Source: Actinomycetes bacterium
Lineage (GTDB): Bacteria; Actinomycetota; Actinomycetes; Actinomycetales; Microbacteriaceae
Direction of reading: 5' to 3'
NCBI GenBank assembly: GCA_021793715.1
Contig: JAJYSF010000001.1
Coordinates: 1 to 21,696 of the forward strand
Length of the DNA: 21,696 nt
Both the position numbers and the translations under genes were made by a program. Numbering within the stretch: the first letter of the stretch is position 1; each line of letters begins with the position of its first letter. Below are positions 14,259 through 21,658 of this stretch, piece after piece. The notes under the pieces were generated by a model. That model saw nothing but the letters and a program-made list of their open reading frames with translations, did no database searches and was not told the origin of the DNA.

Positions 14259-15089
14259 CTATTCGTTCGCGTAGGTGAAGGTCGGCCCGGTGAAGTGAGG
14301 AGTGCGCACGCGAACCAACCAGTAGCCGCCCTCGCTGCCCTCGGGGACTTCGAACACATAGTTCCCACTGTCGCTCTGCCCGACGGGCGTCTCCGAGAGC
14401 AGGTACGCGTCATCGGGAGCGACCGCCGTCGACGTGAGGAACTGCTCACCGCTCTCATCGACGTACGCCATGGCGATATTGTTATAGATTTGCGCCGCTT
14501 CGTCGCCCGTGTTTGTGGCGGTGAGGGTGATGGTCACGTAAACGGTGCCCTCGGGCGGCTCGGGGTTGCCGCCGTCGAGCAGATCACTGGTCGCGTCCAT
14601 GTTCGGATCATCCACGACGACTTCCCAGTCCTCGCCGATGGCCACCGACTCACCCAAGGCCAATTCCTGTCCCGGCTCGCCCGTGTTGTCGCTCGGAGGC
14701 TCGTCCGCTCCTTCGTCCGGCTCTTCCCCGGGCGTTCCGCCACTCGGGTCGTCCTCGGGCGGGGGCGACTGCGTCGCGGGCGGACGCTCCTCGCCACCGG
14801 TCGCACCGAACATCGACGGCCCGAAGATGATGGCCGCGGCGATAGCCGCCCCCGCGACGATGACCGTCGCAACGGCAACCCACAGATACCAGCGGGCATA
14901 CCACGGGGTGCCGCGTCCGGGACCGGTCGGCGGGACCGTTTCCGGTCCACGACGGGGGCCGTAGCCCGACTGCTGGCCCTGCTGATCGTACGGTGCCTGC
15001 TGCGGTGCTCCGTGCCCCGGCTGGTGCGACCCTGCATCCCCGCTACCGGGATCGGGCACGTGGCCGTATGGTCCTTGCGGCTCGCTCAC
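14259..15089 (-). CDS. Membrane-anchored DUF4352-like protein
   Basis: A 276-residue protein in four parts. The cytoplasmic N-terminus is rich in Pro, Gly and Gln (1-62). One transmembrane helix follows (about 68-92, YLWVAVATVIVAGAAIAAAIIF). Next is an acidic, proline-rich extracellular linker (about 98-140), then an Ig-like beta domain (about 142-276) of DUF4352/telokin type: EDWEVVVDDP, GTVYVTITLTATNTGDEAAQI, YVFEVPEGSEGGYWLVR. Such proteins are common envelope proteins of actinobacteria with unknown function. GTG 15089 is chosen because it overlaps the stop of the small upstream ORF (GTGA, 15086-15089) and gives the usual MSEPQGPYG-type beginning. GTG 15107 or 15098 remain possible. It converges with the GntR gene, with 58 nt between stops. 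Confidence 0.85.
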   Translation of the reverse strand: MSEPQGPYGHVPDPGSGDAGSHQPGHGAPQQAPYDQQGQQSGYGPRRGPETVPPTGPGRGTPWYARWYLWVAVATVIVAGAAIAAAIIFGPSMFGATGGEERPPATQSPPPEDDPSGGTPGEEPDEGADEPPSDNTGEPGQELALGESVAIGEDWEVVVDDPNMDATSDLLDGGNPEPPEGTVYVTITLTATNTGDEAAQIYNNIAMAYVDESGEQFLTSTAVAPDDAYLLSETPVGQSDSGNYVFEVPEGSEGGYWLVRVRTPHFTGPTFTYANE

Positions 15090-15283
15090 CTCATCCACGC
15101 TACCCACTCAGCCGCCATTCGTGCAGGTGAAGCGGTGGGGAGATCTCCCCACCGGTGGCTCTGCTCCGAGCGCCGCTTCTTTAGGTCCTCGAGGTCCTGT
15201 GCCCGGACGTGCGGGATGAATACCTCGCGAGAGAGGTCGCGGCCCGGGAAGACAATCGCGTCGTCGCCGGCATCTCCCGCCAC
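15086..15283 (-). CDS. Small hypothetical protein (65 aa) or degenerate fragment
   Basis: I do not recognise this protein. The frame starts at GTG 15283, 21 nt after the transketolase stop, and ends in a 4-nt overlap (GTGA) with the DUF4352 gene start. That layout favours real translation and coupling. The first 46 residues have neighbour-like G/C-rich codon use and a charged, helix-prone stretch (EVFIPHVRAQDLEDLKKRR). The last 18 residues have more mixed codons and span a perfect 22-bp palindrome. The frame is the same as that of the transketolase, so it would also be read if the transketolase TGA were bypassed. No strong Shine-Dalgarno is seen. It may instead be a remnant of a lost gene. 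Confidence 0.38.
   Translation of the reverse strand: MAGDAGDDAIVFPGRDLSREVFIPHVRAQDLEDLKKRRSEQSHRWGDLPTASPARMAAEWVAWMR
15133..15154. repeat. 22-bp perfect palindrome
   Basis: The half-site CGGTGGGGAGA is followed directly by its exact reverse complement, centred between 15143 and 15144. A second palindrome, CCACCGGTGG (15149-15158), overlaps its right arm, giving three GGTGG/CCACC units that can pair in alternative ways. It lies 44 nt before the DUF4352 start. It could be a regulator site or an RNA hairpin in the message. Confidence 0.85.
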
Positions 15284-15304
15284 GTTCCGCGGCGGCAGAG
15301 AGGT

Positions 15305-17359
15305 TCAGTCCGCGGCGAGCTGCTCTCGCGCGGCGGCGACGACGGCGTCGACGGTGAGACCTGCGCGCGTCAGCACCTCGGGACCGGATCCGGACTCGCC
15401 GAACTCTTCGACGCCCACGACCCGACCGGACGCACCCACCCATCGGTACCACGCGTCACCACGTCCCGCCTCGACGGCGACGCGTGCGCACACCTGAGCC
15501 GGCAGCACCCGCTCCTGCACGTCCGCTCCCGCGCGTGCGAACCATTCCACGCTCGGCATCGACACGACCCGCGCCGCGACACCGTCGGCGGAGAGCACGC
15601 GCGCCGCCTCCACCGCGAGCGCAACCTCACTGCCCGTCGCCAACAACGCGACATCCCGTCCGTCACCGTGCTGCCAGACCACGTATCCGCCCTGCCGCAC
15701 GCCAGCTACCGCGTCGACGCGCGCGGGCAGCACGGGGAGATCCTGCCGCGAGAGCACGAGCGCGACGGGACCATCCGGCTCCGCGAGGATCGCTCGCCAT
15801 GTCGCAACGACCTCGACCGCGTCCGCCGGACGCACGACGGTAAGCCCGGGCACGGTCCGCAGCGACGCGATCTGCTCGACCGGCTGGTGGGTCGGCCCAT
15901 CCTCCCCCACCGCCACCGAATCGTGGGTGTAGATCAACACCACCGGCAGGTTCATGAGCGCCGCCAACCGGATCGCCGGGCGCTGATAGTCGCTGAACGC
16001 GAGGTACGTCGAGCCGTAGGGGCGCCAGAGCCCGTGTAACGCGATCCCGGAGAGGATCCCGGCCATGGCGTGTTCGCGCACGCCGAATGCGATGACGTCG
16101 CCCGCTGGGTTCTCCCTGGAGACCGGCGACCCCGGCACCGCGACCGCGGTCGACTCCGACAGGTCAGCGGATCCACCCCAGAGCCCGCCCCACGACTGCA
16201 GACCGCGCAGCACGGCGCCGCTCGTCTTGCGCGTCGCGATCCGCTCCCCTTCGGGCGGCGCGGCCATGCCATCGAGGAGCGCCAGCGCCTCGGCTCCCGG
16301 GGCGGCGAGCGCGTCTCGGCGACGCGCCGCGTCCGGGCGATCCTCCCGCCACCGTGCGCGGCGGTCCTCCCACGCGTGGCGCAGCGCGATGCCACGCTCG
16401 CGGGCGGCACGCGTCACCGCGAGCACGTCGTCATCGGCGAGCTCGTCGAGCGCGGCGTCCGTGGCGTATCCCAGCGCTTCGAGTACGCGGCCCACTTCAT
16501 CTGCGCCGAAGCCGCCGGCGTGCGCGGCGCTCGTGCCTCCCCGGTTCGGTGCGGGCGCGCCGATCACGCTCCGGACGGCGACGAACGTCGGTCGGCCGTC
16601 CCGCGTCTGCGCCGCCGTGAGCACCCTCTCGATCTGCGCCAGATCGCGGAAGTCGTCGATCTCCAGCACCCGCCAGCCGTACGCGCGGTAGCGCGCGCGG
16701 ACATCCTCATCGAAGGCGAGGTCCGTACCGCCATCGATGGTGATGCGGTTGTCATCCCAGATCATCACGAGGTTGTCGAGCCCAGCGGTCGCCGCAAGAC
16801 TCGAGGCCTCGCCCGAGACCCCCTCCTGGAGGCAGCCGTCGCCGGCGAGGACGTAGACCGTCGGATCCCACACGTCGTCTCCGCCGTGCAGCGCGGCGTC
16901 CCGTCGCGCGGCGAGGGCGATGCCGACCGCACTGGCGACCCCCTGACCGAGGGGCCCCGTGGACATCTCGACGCCCGGCGTCACGCCGAGCTCCGGGTGC
17001 CCGGGGGTGCGCGCGCCGAGCGTGCGACTGGCGGCGAGGTCGTCGATCTCGAGGCCGTAGCCGGTGAGGAACAGCTGCGTGTAGAGCAGCATGCTCGCGT
17101 GGCCCGCGGACAGCACGAACCTGTCGCGCCCCGCCCATGCGGGCTCGGACGGGTCGTGGCGCAGAATACGCTGGAACAGCACGTGAGCCAACGGAGCGAG
17201 CGCCATCGCCGTCCCGGCGTGACCGTGGCCCTTCGTCTGCACCGCGACGGCCGGGATCGCGATCGCCGCGGCGACGGCACGCTCCTCGGCGCGATCGCGA
17301 GCGCCGACGATGGCTGTCGGATCGGGACGGGACGCCGGGTTCGCCGCACGGGATGACAT
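15305..17359 (-). CDS. tkt: Transketolase (likely second, locus-specific copy)
   Basis: A full-length 684-residue thiamine-diphosphate enzyme that moves two-carbon ketol units between sugar phosphates in the non-oxidative pentose-phosphate pathway. Visible motifs are GHGHAG (44-49, variant of the usual GHPG), DRFVLSAGHASMLLY, EMSTGPLGQGVA, the ThDP motif GDGCLQEG ending in DDN (173 to 204), the cofactor-activating Glu429 in GVREHAMAG, and GEDGPTHQPVEQ in the substrate channel. ATG 17359 is preferred; a TTG seven codons upstream is unlikely. TTGACT-N17-CAAAGT, ending 7 nt before the ATG, could drive a near-leaderless message. The gene is divergent from a ROK regulator and a Ula-type PTS operon. 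A housekeeping transketolase usually sits with transaldolase and zwf, so this copy probably serves the sugar taken up by the PTS (inference). Confidence 0.95.
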   Translation of the reverse strand: MSSRAANPASRPDPTAIVGARDRAEERAVAAAIAIPAVAVQTKGHGHAGTAMALAPLAHVLFQRILRHDPSEPAWAGRDRFVLSAGHASMLLYTQLFLTGYGLEIDDLAASRTLGARTPGHPELGVTPGVEMSTGPLGQGVASAVGIALAARRDAALHGGDDVWDPTVYVLAGDGCLQEGVSGEASSLAATAGLDNLVMIWDDNRITIDGGTDLAFDEDVRARYRAYGWRVLEIDDFRDLAQIERVLTAAQTRDGRPTFVAVRSVIGAPAPNRGGTSAAHAGGFGADEVGRVLEALGYATDAALDELADDDVLAVTRAARERGIALRHAWEDRRARWREDRPDAARRRDALAAPGAEALALLDGMAAPPEGERIATRKTSGAVLRGLQSWGGLWGGSADLSESTAVAVPGSPVSRENPAGDVIAFGVREHAMAGILSGIALHGLWRPYGSTYLAFSDYQRPAIRLAALMNLPVVLIYTHDSVAVGEDGPTHQPVEQIASLRTVPGLTVVRPADAVEVVATWRAILAEPDGPVALVLSRQDLPVLPARVDAVAGVRQGGYVVWQHGDGRDVALLATGSEVALAVEAARVLSADGVAARVVSMPSVEWFARAGADVQERVLPAQVCARVAVEAGRGDAWYRWVGASGRVVGVEEFGESGSGPEVLTRAGLTVDAVVAAAREQLAAD

Positions 17360-17366
17360 GACGCCC

Positions 17367-17392
17367 ACTTTGGTATACAACTATCCATAAGT
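17367..17392. promoter_or_regulatory. Candidate ROK-regulator operator, 10-6-10 inverted repeat
   Basis: ACTTTGGTAT (17367-17376) and ATCCATAAGT (17383-17392) form an imperfect inverted repeat (7 of 10 positions paired) with a 6-nt centre. It sits in the AT-rich 65-nt gap between transketolase and the ROK gene and lies within the TTGACT (17390-17395) to CAAAGT (17367-17372) promoter candidate of transketolase. Size and place fit a ROK operator that represses both directions. Confidence 0.4.
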
Positions 17393-17424
17393 CAATGCGG
17401 GCCGATGCAACAGGAAGGGACACC

Positions 17425-18588
17425 ATGTCGCGAGGTGCGCCAACCGGATCCGGAGTGGTCCTCGACCTCATTCGCAACGGGGTCACGACGCGCACGGAGC
17501 TGCTCGAGCGGCTGGGGTGGTCGCGCGTCACGCTCGGCCGACGCCTCGATGAGCTGCTGGGTCACGACATCATCGCACCGGCCGGCTCCCGCGCAAGCGG
17601 CGGCGGACGGCCCCGAGAATCCTTCGCGGTGAACGGCGACGCCGGCGTTCTCCTCGCCATGGACATCGGCAGCTCCCACACCCGCGTCGGCATCACCGAC
17701 CTCGTCAGCGAAGTTCTGTGCGAGGACGAAGCAGACATCGGACTGTACGACGGTCCGGACGAGATCTTCTCCTGGGCGCGCCAGGTGTTCGACTTCCTCC
17801 TCCGCGGCCTGGGGCGCTCGCACGCCGACGTGCGCGGCATCGGCATCGGCGTTCCCGGGCCCGTCGACTCGGCGACCGGGCGCCTGGGCAGCCCGCAGCT
17901 CGACCCCCGGTGGGACGGCGTCGAAGTCCGCGACCGGCTGTGGCCGATGCGCGACGACGCCGTCATCGTCGTCGACCGGGACGTGAACATCCTCGCCGTC
18001 GGCGAAGCGCGACTCGGACGACCGGACCTCGACGACCTCATCGTCGTGAAGGCCGGGATCGGCGTGGGTTCGGCGTTCGTGCTCGACCGGCGAATCTACC
18101 GCGGCTCGCGGGGCGGAGCGGGCCAGCTGAGCGCGCCACTGCGTGGCCGCCTGAGCGAGCCTCTGCGTCGCCTCGAGACGGTGGCGAGCGGGGGGACGGT
18201 GCGCGATGCCCTGAACCGTGGCCCGCATCACCTGCGCACGAGCGCAGACATCGTCACGCTCGCCGCGTCGGGCGATGAAGAGACGATCGCGCTCGTGGAA
18301 GAGGTCGGCGAGACGATCGGATACGCACTCGCCGACGCGGTCGGCCTCCTCAACCCCTCGGCAGTCATCATCGGCGGCAACCTCTCCGAAGTCGGTGAAC
18401 GCTTCATCGGCGCGATTCGGCGCTCGATCTTCGGCGCGTCCCACGTCTTCGCTCGCCAGGGGCTCACCGTCGAGCGTGCCCGCCTCGGCGAGAAGGCTGG
18501 CGTCCACGGAGCATCACTGCTCGCGCAGGACGCGCTGTTCGATGCAGAGCGCATCAGCGTCCTCACGCGACCGGCCGCCCGCGACTGA
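17425..18588 (+). CDS. ROK-family transcriptional regulator (NagC/XylR-like)
   Basis: A 387-residue sugar-responsive repressor-like protein. A winged HTH (about 8-55, VVLDLIRNGVTTRTELLERL, GWSRVTLGRRLDELL) precedes a sugar-kinase-like ROK domain. In that domain MDIGSSHTRVGI (79-90) is the phosphate loop, GIGVPGPVD (140-148) is the family signature, DRDVN (184-188) is the sugar-binding Asp region and KAGIGVGSAFVLD (209-221) follows. The normal GEIGH plus Cys-rich zinc motif is absent: GAGQLSAPLRGR (231-242) stands there, with no conserved cysteines. Metal binding is therefore probably lost and kinase activity unlikely. AGGAAGGG before ATG 17425 sets the start. It is divergent from transketolase and upstream of PTS genes on the same strand, so it most likely controls both. 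The inducer is unknown. Confidence 0.93.
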   Translation: MSRGAPTGSGVVLDLIRNGVTTRTELLERLGWSRVTLGRRLDELLGHDIIAPAGSRASGGGRPRESFAVNGDAGVLLAMDIGSSHTRVGITDLVSEVLCEDEADIGLYDGPDEIFSWARQVFDFLLRGLGRSHADVRGIGIGVPGPVDSATGRLGSPQLDPRWDGVEVRDRLWPMRDDAVIVVDRDVNILAVGEARLGRPDLDDLIVVKAGIGVGSAFVLDRRIYRGSRGGAGQLSAPLRGRLSEPLRRLETVASGGTVRDALNRGPHHLRTSADIVTLAASGDEETIALVEEVGETIGYALADAVGLLNPSAVIIGGNLSEVGERFIGAIRRSIFGASHVFARQGLTVERARLGEKAGVHGASLLAQDALFDAERISVLTRPAARD

Positions 18589-18630
18589 TCCGACGAGACG
18601 CACCGCGGCAGATTCGCACTAGCGCTTTGG

Positions 18631-18660
18631 TTCACGAATGTGCAAAAGTGTGCGTACGAT
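18631..18660 (+). promoter_or_regulatory. Candidate promoter of the PTS genes (TTCACG-N18-TACGAT)
   Basis: TTCACG (18631-18636) and TACGAT (18655-18660) are 18 nt apart in the 94-nt gap after the ROK gene. Transcription would begin near 18667, ahead of GAGGAG and the IIA start. This lets the PTS genes be regulated apart from ROK. Confidence 0.45.
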
Positions 18661-18682
18661 ATGCGGACCGATGTGAGGAGCG

Positions 18683-19135
18683 ATGATGAGCCTGGCCAAT
18701 GACCTTCCCGCGTCCGCCATCGTCACGCGTGCGCACGCGTCAGACTGGCGGGCGGCGATCCAGCTCGCGGGCGGCGCCCTCACGGCCTCCGGCGTGACGA
18801 CTGCCGCGTACACGGACGAGATGATCGCTGCCGTCGAGAAGCATGGCCCATACATCGTGATCGCGCCGGGCTTCGCGCTCGCACATTCCCGTCCCTCCCC
18901 CGCAGTCCTGCGCACAGGCCTGAGCTGGGTGTCGCTGTCCGAACCGGTCGACTTCGGCAGCGGAACGAACGACCCCGTCCGGCTGGTGGTCGGCCTGGCG
19001 GCGCTCGACCACGACTCACACATCGAGACCATGGCAGCACTCGCCGGCATTCTCTCCGACGAAGCGATGCTCAGCGAGCTGATCGCCGCCGAGACGGCGG
19101 CGGAGGTGCACGCCATTCTCGGCCGCGTCGCGTGA
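18683..19135 (+). CDS. PTS sugar transporter subunit IIA, fructose/mannitol/ascorbate type
   Basis: A 150-residue EIIA domain that takes phosphate from phospho-HPr and passes it to the IIB subunit. The phosphorylated His is His68 in PGFALAHSRPS, the family-typical APG.ALAH motif. YTDEMIAAVEKHGPYIVIAP before it and LSDEAMLSELIAAETAAEVH near the end match UlaC-type IIA proteins. GAGGAG lies 4 nt before ATG 18683; the second ATG (18686) is equally plausible and gives slightly better spacing. It is the first gene of a IIA-IIB-IIC unit with short gaps of 48 and 33 nt. It is an ascorbate-type relative, but the transported sugar is not proven; HPr and enzyme I must be encoded elsewhere. Confidence 0.93.
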   Translation: MMSLANDLPASAIVTRAHASDWRAAIQLAGGALTASGVTTAAYTDEMIAAVEKHGPYIVIAPGFALAHSRPSPAVLRTGLSWVSLSEPVDFGSGTNDPVRLVVGLAALDHDSHIETMAALAGILSDEAMLSELIAAETAAEVHAILGRVA

Positions 19136-19183
19136 CGCGGTGCCCGACCAGACCCGAACATCCTCACAGCGAAAGGCAGAGCA

Positions 19184-19465
19184 ATGAAGATCGTGGCCGT
19201 ATGTGGAATGGGCATCGGAACCTCCGTGCTCCTGAAGATGAACGCGGAGAAGGCGCTGCGCCAAATGGGCGCGGATGCCGATGCGGATGTCGAGGCAGCC
19301 GATATCGGCACGGCCCGTGGCGCGGCCCGCACCGCGAACCTCGTGCTGACGTCGGCCGAACTCGTTGATGAGATCGGCGACGTGCCCGCACAGGTCATCG
19401 TGATCGACAACTTCACAGACGTGGCCGAGATCACCGAGAAGCTCCGCCCCGTCATCGAGAGCTAG
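19184..19465 (+). CDS. PTS sugar transporter subunit IIB, ascorbate (UlaB/SgaB) type
   Basis: A 93-residue cytoplasmic phosphocarrier. The phospho-acceptor is Cys7 in the P-loop-like motif VCGMGIGTSVLLK, characteristic of lactose/ascorbate-type IIB proteins. The rest (VEAADIGTARG, LVLTSAELVDEIG, VIVIDNFTDVAEITEKL) follows the short alpha/beta fold of UlaB. A separate IIB polypeptide, not fused to IIA or IIC, is normal for this PTS class. GAAAGGCAG precedes ATG 19184. It accepts phosphate from the IIA product just upstream and delivers it to sugar bound in the IIC product downstream. Confidence 0.95.
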   Translation: MKIVAVCGMGIGTSVLLKMNAEKALRQMGADADADVEAADIGTARGAARTANLVLTSAELVDEIGDVPAQVIVIDNFTDVAEITEKLRPVIES

Positions 19466-19498
19466 AACCGCCGTTTCATCCGTTCGAAGGAGACCCCA

Positions 19499-20959
19499 AT
19501 GGAGTGGTTAGTCGTCGTCCTAGAGTTCATCGGGCAGCAGATCCTCAATGTGCCTGCGTACTTGATCGGGCTCATCACCGCCATCGGCTTGATGGCACTG
19601 AAGCGTCCGTCGGGCAAAGTGATCGGCGGCGGCCTGAAGGCCGCGATGGGATTCCTGATCCTGGGTGCCGGCGCGGGCGTCGTGACGGCGTCCCTCACAC
19701 CGCTCGGAGATCTCATCCTCTCCGTGACGGGAGCGCAGGGCGTCATTCCCACGAATGAGGTGATCACGGCGATCGCCTCGGAGGAGTATGGGGCGACGAG
19801 CGCCTACGTGCTGGTATTGGGCTTCCTGGTGATGCTCGCGTTCGCGCGCTTCACGCCCCTGAAGTACATCTTCCTCACCGGTCACCACATGGTGTTCATG
19901 GCTCTCCTGCTGAGCGTCGTGCTCACGGTCGGGTTCGGCGAGGAGCTCAGCTGGCTCGTCGTCATCGTCGGCGCGCTGTTGCTCGGCGTGATCATGGTCG
20001 TGATGCCGGCGTTCGCGCAGCCGTGGATGAAGAAGATCACTGGCGACGACACGATCGCCATGGGGCACTTCGGCACCGCCGGGTACATCGCGGCCGGTGC
20101 TGCCGGGCAGATCACGGGACGACGCAGCCGCTCGACCGAGGAGATCAAGTTCCCGCAGGGACTGAGCTTCCTGCGAGACTCGATGGTCGCCACTGCCCTG
20201 TCGATGGTGCTGATCTACATGGTGTTCGCGATCTGGGGCCTCATCGCCCAGCCCGAGCAGGCCATGGAGATTCTCGGCGGTGACGACGCGGGCGCGACGA
20301 TCATGGCCGGGTTCGCCCAGGCCCTGCAGTTCGGCGTCGGCGTGGCCGTCATCCTCTACGGCGTCCGCACAGTGCTCGGAGAGCTCGTCCCGGCGTTCCA
20401 GGGCATCGCGGAGAAGGTCGTGCCGGGCGCACGGCCCGCCCTCGACATCCCGATTGTGTTCCCGTACGCCCCCAACGGCGTCCTGATCGGATTCCTCACG
20501 TCGTTCGCCGGCGGGCTCGTCACGCTGGGCGTCATCGCGATCTGGCTGAATCCGGCACTCGGGCTCGCGCTCATCCTCCCCGGCATGGTGCCGCACTTCT
20601 TCACCGGTGGTGGCGCCGGCGTGTTCGGAAACGCCACGGGTGGTCGCATCGGTGCGGCCGTCGGCGGGTTCGTGAACGGCGTGATCATCACGATCCTGCC
20701 CGCGGTGCTGCTGCTCGTCCTCGGCGAGCTCGGCTTCTCGAACAGCACGTTCGGCGACGCTGACTTCGGCTGGTACGGCACTCTCGTCGGCATGAGCGTC
20801 ATGGGTCCGACCGGCGTCGGAGTCCTCCTCAGCATCCTGCTCGCGACCGTGCTCGTCATCGCGGCATCCGTCTTCCAGGTGAGAGTAGTCAACCGCGGCT
20901 GGATCCCCGGAGCCAAACGCGACGCCTTCCTCGCCGAGAAGGAGGCCGCCGAAGCGTGA
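19499..20959 (+). CDS. PTS ascorbate-type permease subunit IIC (UlaA/SgaT family)
   Basis: A 486-residue polytopic membrane protein that carries the sugar across the membrane while IIB phosphorylates it. About 10-11 hydrophobic helices are visible. Typical UlaA pieces include GLMALKRPSGKVIGGGLKAA near the N-terminus, FTPLKYIFLTGHHMVFMA, GTAGYIAAGAAG, VFPYAPNGVLIGFLTSF and PHFFTGGGAGVFGNATGGR. GAAGGAGA sits 8 nt before ATG 19499. It is the last gene of the operon; a hairpin overlaps its stop codon. None of the dedicated ascorbate-degradation genes (ulaD, ulaE, ulaF, ulaG) is next to it. With transketolase at hand, a pentose, pentitol or pentulose substrate is plausible. Confidence 0.95.
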   Translation: MEWLVVVLEFIGQQILNVPAYLIGLITAIGLMALKRPSGKVIGGGLKAAMGFLILGAGAGVVTASLTPLGDLILSVTGAQGVIPTNEVITAIASEEYGATSAYVLVLGFLVMLAFARFTPLKYIFLTGHHMVFMALLLSVVLTVGFGEELSWLVVIVGALLLGVIMVVMPAFAQPWMKKITGDDTIAMGHFGTAGYIAAGAAGQITGRRSRSTEEIKFPQGLSFLRDSMVATALSMVLIYMVFAIWGLIAQPEQAMEILGGDDAGATIMAGFAQALQFGVGVAVILYGVRTVLGELVPAFQGIAEKVVPGARPALDIPIVFPYAPNGVLIGFLTSFAGGLVTLGVIAIWLNPALGLALILPGMVPHFFTGGGAGVFGNATGGRIGAAVGGFVNGVIITILPAVLLLVLGELGFSNSTFGDADFGWYGTLVGMSVMGPTGVGVLLSILLATVLVIAASVFQVRVVNRGWIPGAKRDAFLAEKEAAEA

Positions 20960-20983
20960 CGCCGCCTCGCCGACGGCGCGTCA
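20957..20983. terminator. Bidirectional hairpin spanning two convergent stop codons
   Basis: TGACGCCG (20957-20964) pairs with CGGCGCGTCA (20974-20983, one bulged C) around a 9-nt loop. The outer arms are the TGA of the IIC gene and, on the other strand, the TGA of the DUF892 gene. No U-run follows on either side. Confidence 0.55.
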
Positions 20984-21463
20984 CCCCGCGAGCTGCTTCA
21001 GCGTCGCGTGGAGCTCTTCACTGGTGTGCGTCTCCTGGTCAAGGTTGCTGTTGAGCAACGCCACGGCTTCCGTCGCCGCCTGGGCCGTCGCCGCCACGAT
21101 GAGCGACTGGTACACAGAGATCTCGTAGTGCTCGTTGCCCAATGCACACGTCAGCGTGACCTGGTCGAGAAGCGGCTTCGACGTGCGCTCGATGAGCGAA
21201 TGGGCCTGACTCGAGATCCCCTTCGTCGCGGGCGAGCCCGCTGTCGATACCGGGAACTCGAACAGGTCGAACACCTTACGCAGATTGTCGATCTGCTCTC
21301 GGGTCTCCTCCGCGTGGTGGCGGAACAGCTCTTGCACCTCCGTCGACGGAGCCGCCTTCTCGAGGTCGCCCAAGGCGGCCAGCGAGTCCTCCTCCATGGA
21401 CATCGTCGTTCGCAGCTGGAACCGCAACAGGTCGATCGGCGTTTCGAGCGTCTCCTGAGACAT
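20981..21463 (-). CDS. DUF892 ferritin-like protein (YciE/YciF type)
   Basis: A 160-residue, almost all-helical protein of the ferritin-like DUF892 family, linked in enterobacteria to general or osmotic stress (YciE/YciF). Four long helices are recognisable: about 10-37 (LLRFQLRTTMSMEEDSLAAL), 42-66 (VQELFRHHAEETREQIDNL), 87-125 (IERTSKPLLDQVTLTCALG then NEHYEISVYQSLIV) and 130-158 (ALLNSNLDQETHTSEELHA). Glu and His residues in MEEDS, HHAEE, NEHYE and QETHTSEE are candidate diiron ligands. AAGGAGGATCC before ATG 21463 is a strong ribosome binding site. It converges with the PTS operon. A catalase or other stress partner may lie outside the window. Confidence 0.88.
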   Translation of the reverse strand: MSQETLETPIDLLRFQLRTTMSMEEDSLAALGDLEKAAPSTEVQELFRHHAEETREQIDNLRKVFDLFEFPVSTAGSPATKGISSQAHSLIERTSKPLLDQVTLTCALGNEHYEISVYQSLIVAATAQAATEAVALLNSNLDQETHTSEELHATLKQLAG

Positions 21464-21641
21464 GGATCCTCCTTGCTGACTGACGGCCGATTCAGCCGTC
21501 GTCGCCGAGCGTACGAATCTCGTGGACGCGCCTCCAGGGGGTTGCGCACACGACGCTGCGGCGGTATCAGCCCACCTTCGCGATCACGGCGACCACGCCG
21601 CGGTCCCGCATGGATTGAGCATCTCGTCAGGATCCGATTGA

Positions 21642-21658
21642 TATGATGAATTTATCAT
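21642..21658 (+). promoter_or_regulatory. -10 box and operator-like dyad at the start of the ArsR-type gene
   Basis: TATGAT at 21642-21647 is a good -10 box ending 9 nt before ATG 21657. ATGAT-N6-ATCAT (21643-21658) is an inverted repeat of 16 bp, with 7 of 8 base pairs matching. It covers the -10 box and runs into the start codon. Such placement is typical of autorepression by ArsR/SmtB regulators. The rest of 21464-21656 shows no gene. Confidence 0.5.

Noticed and set aside
16070..17356. 428-codon plus-strand frame opposite transketolase
   Set aside because: It is an antisense shadow of a gene with all ThDP motifs, and no ribosome binding site or domain is seen.
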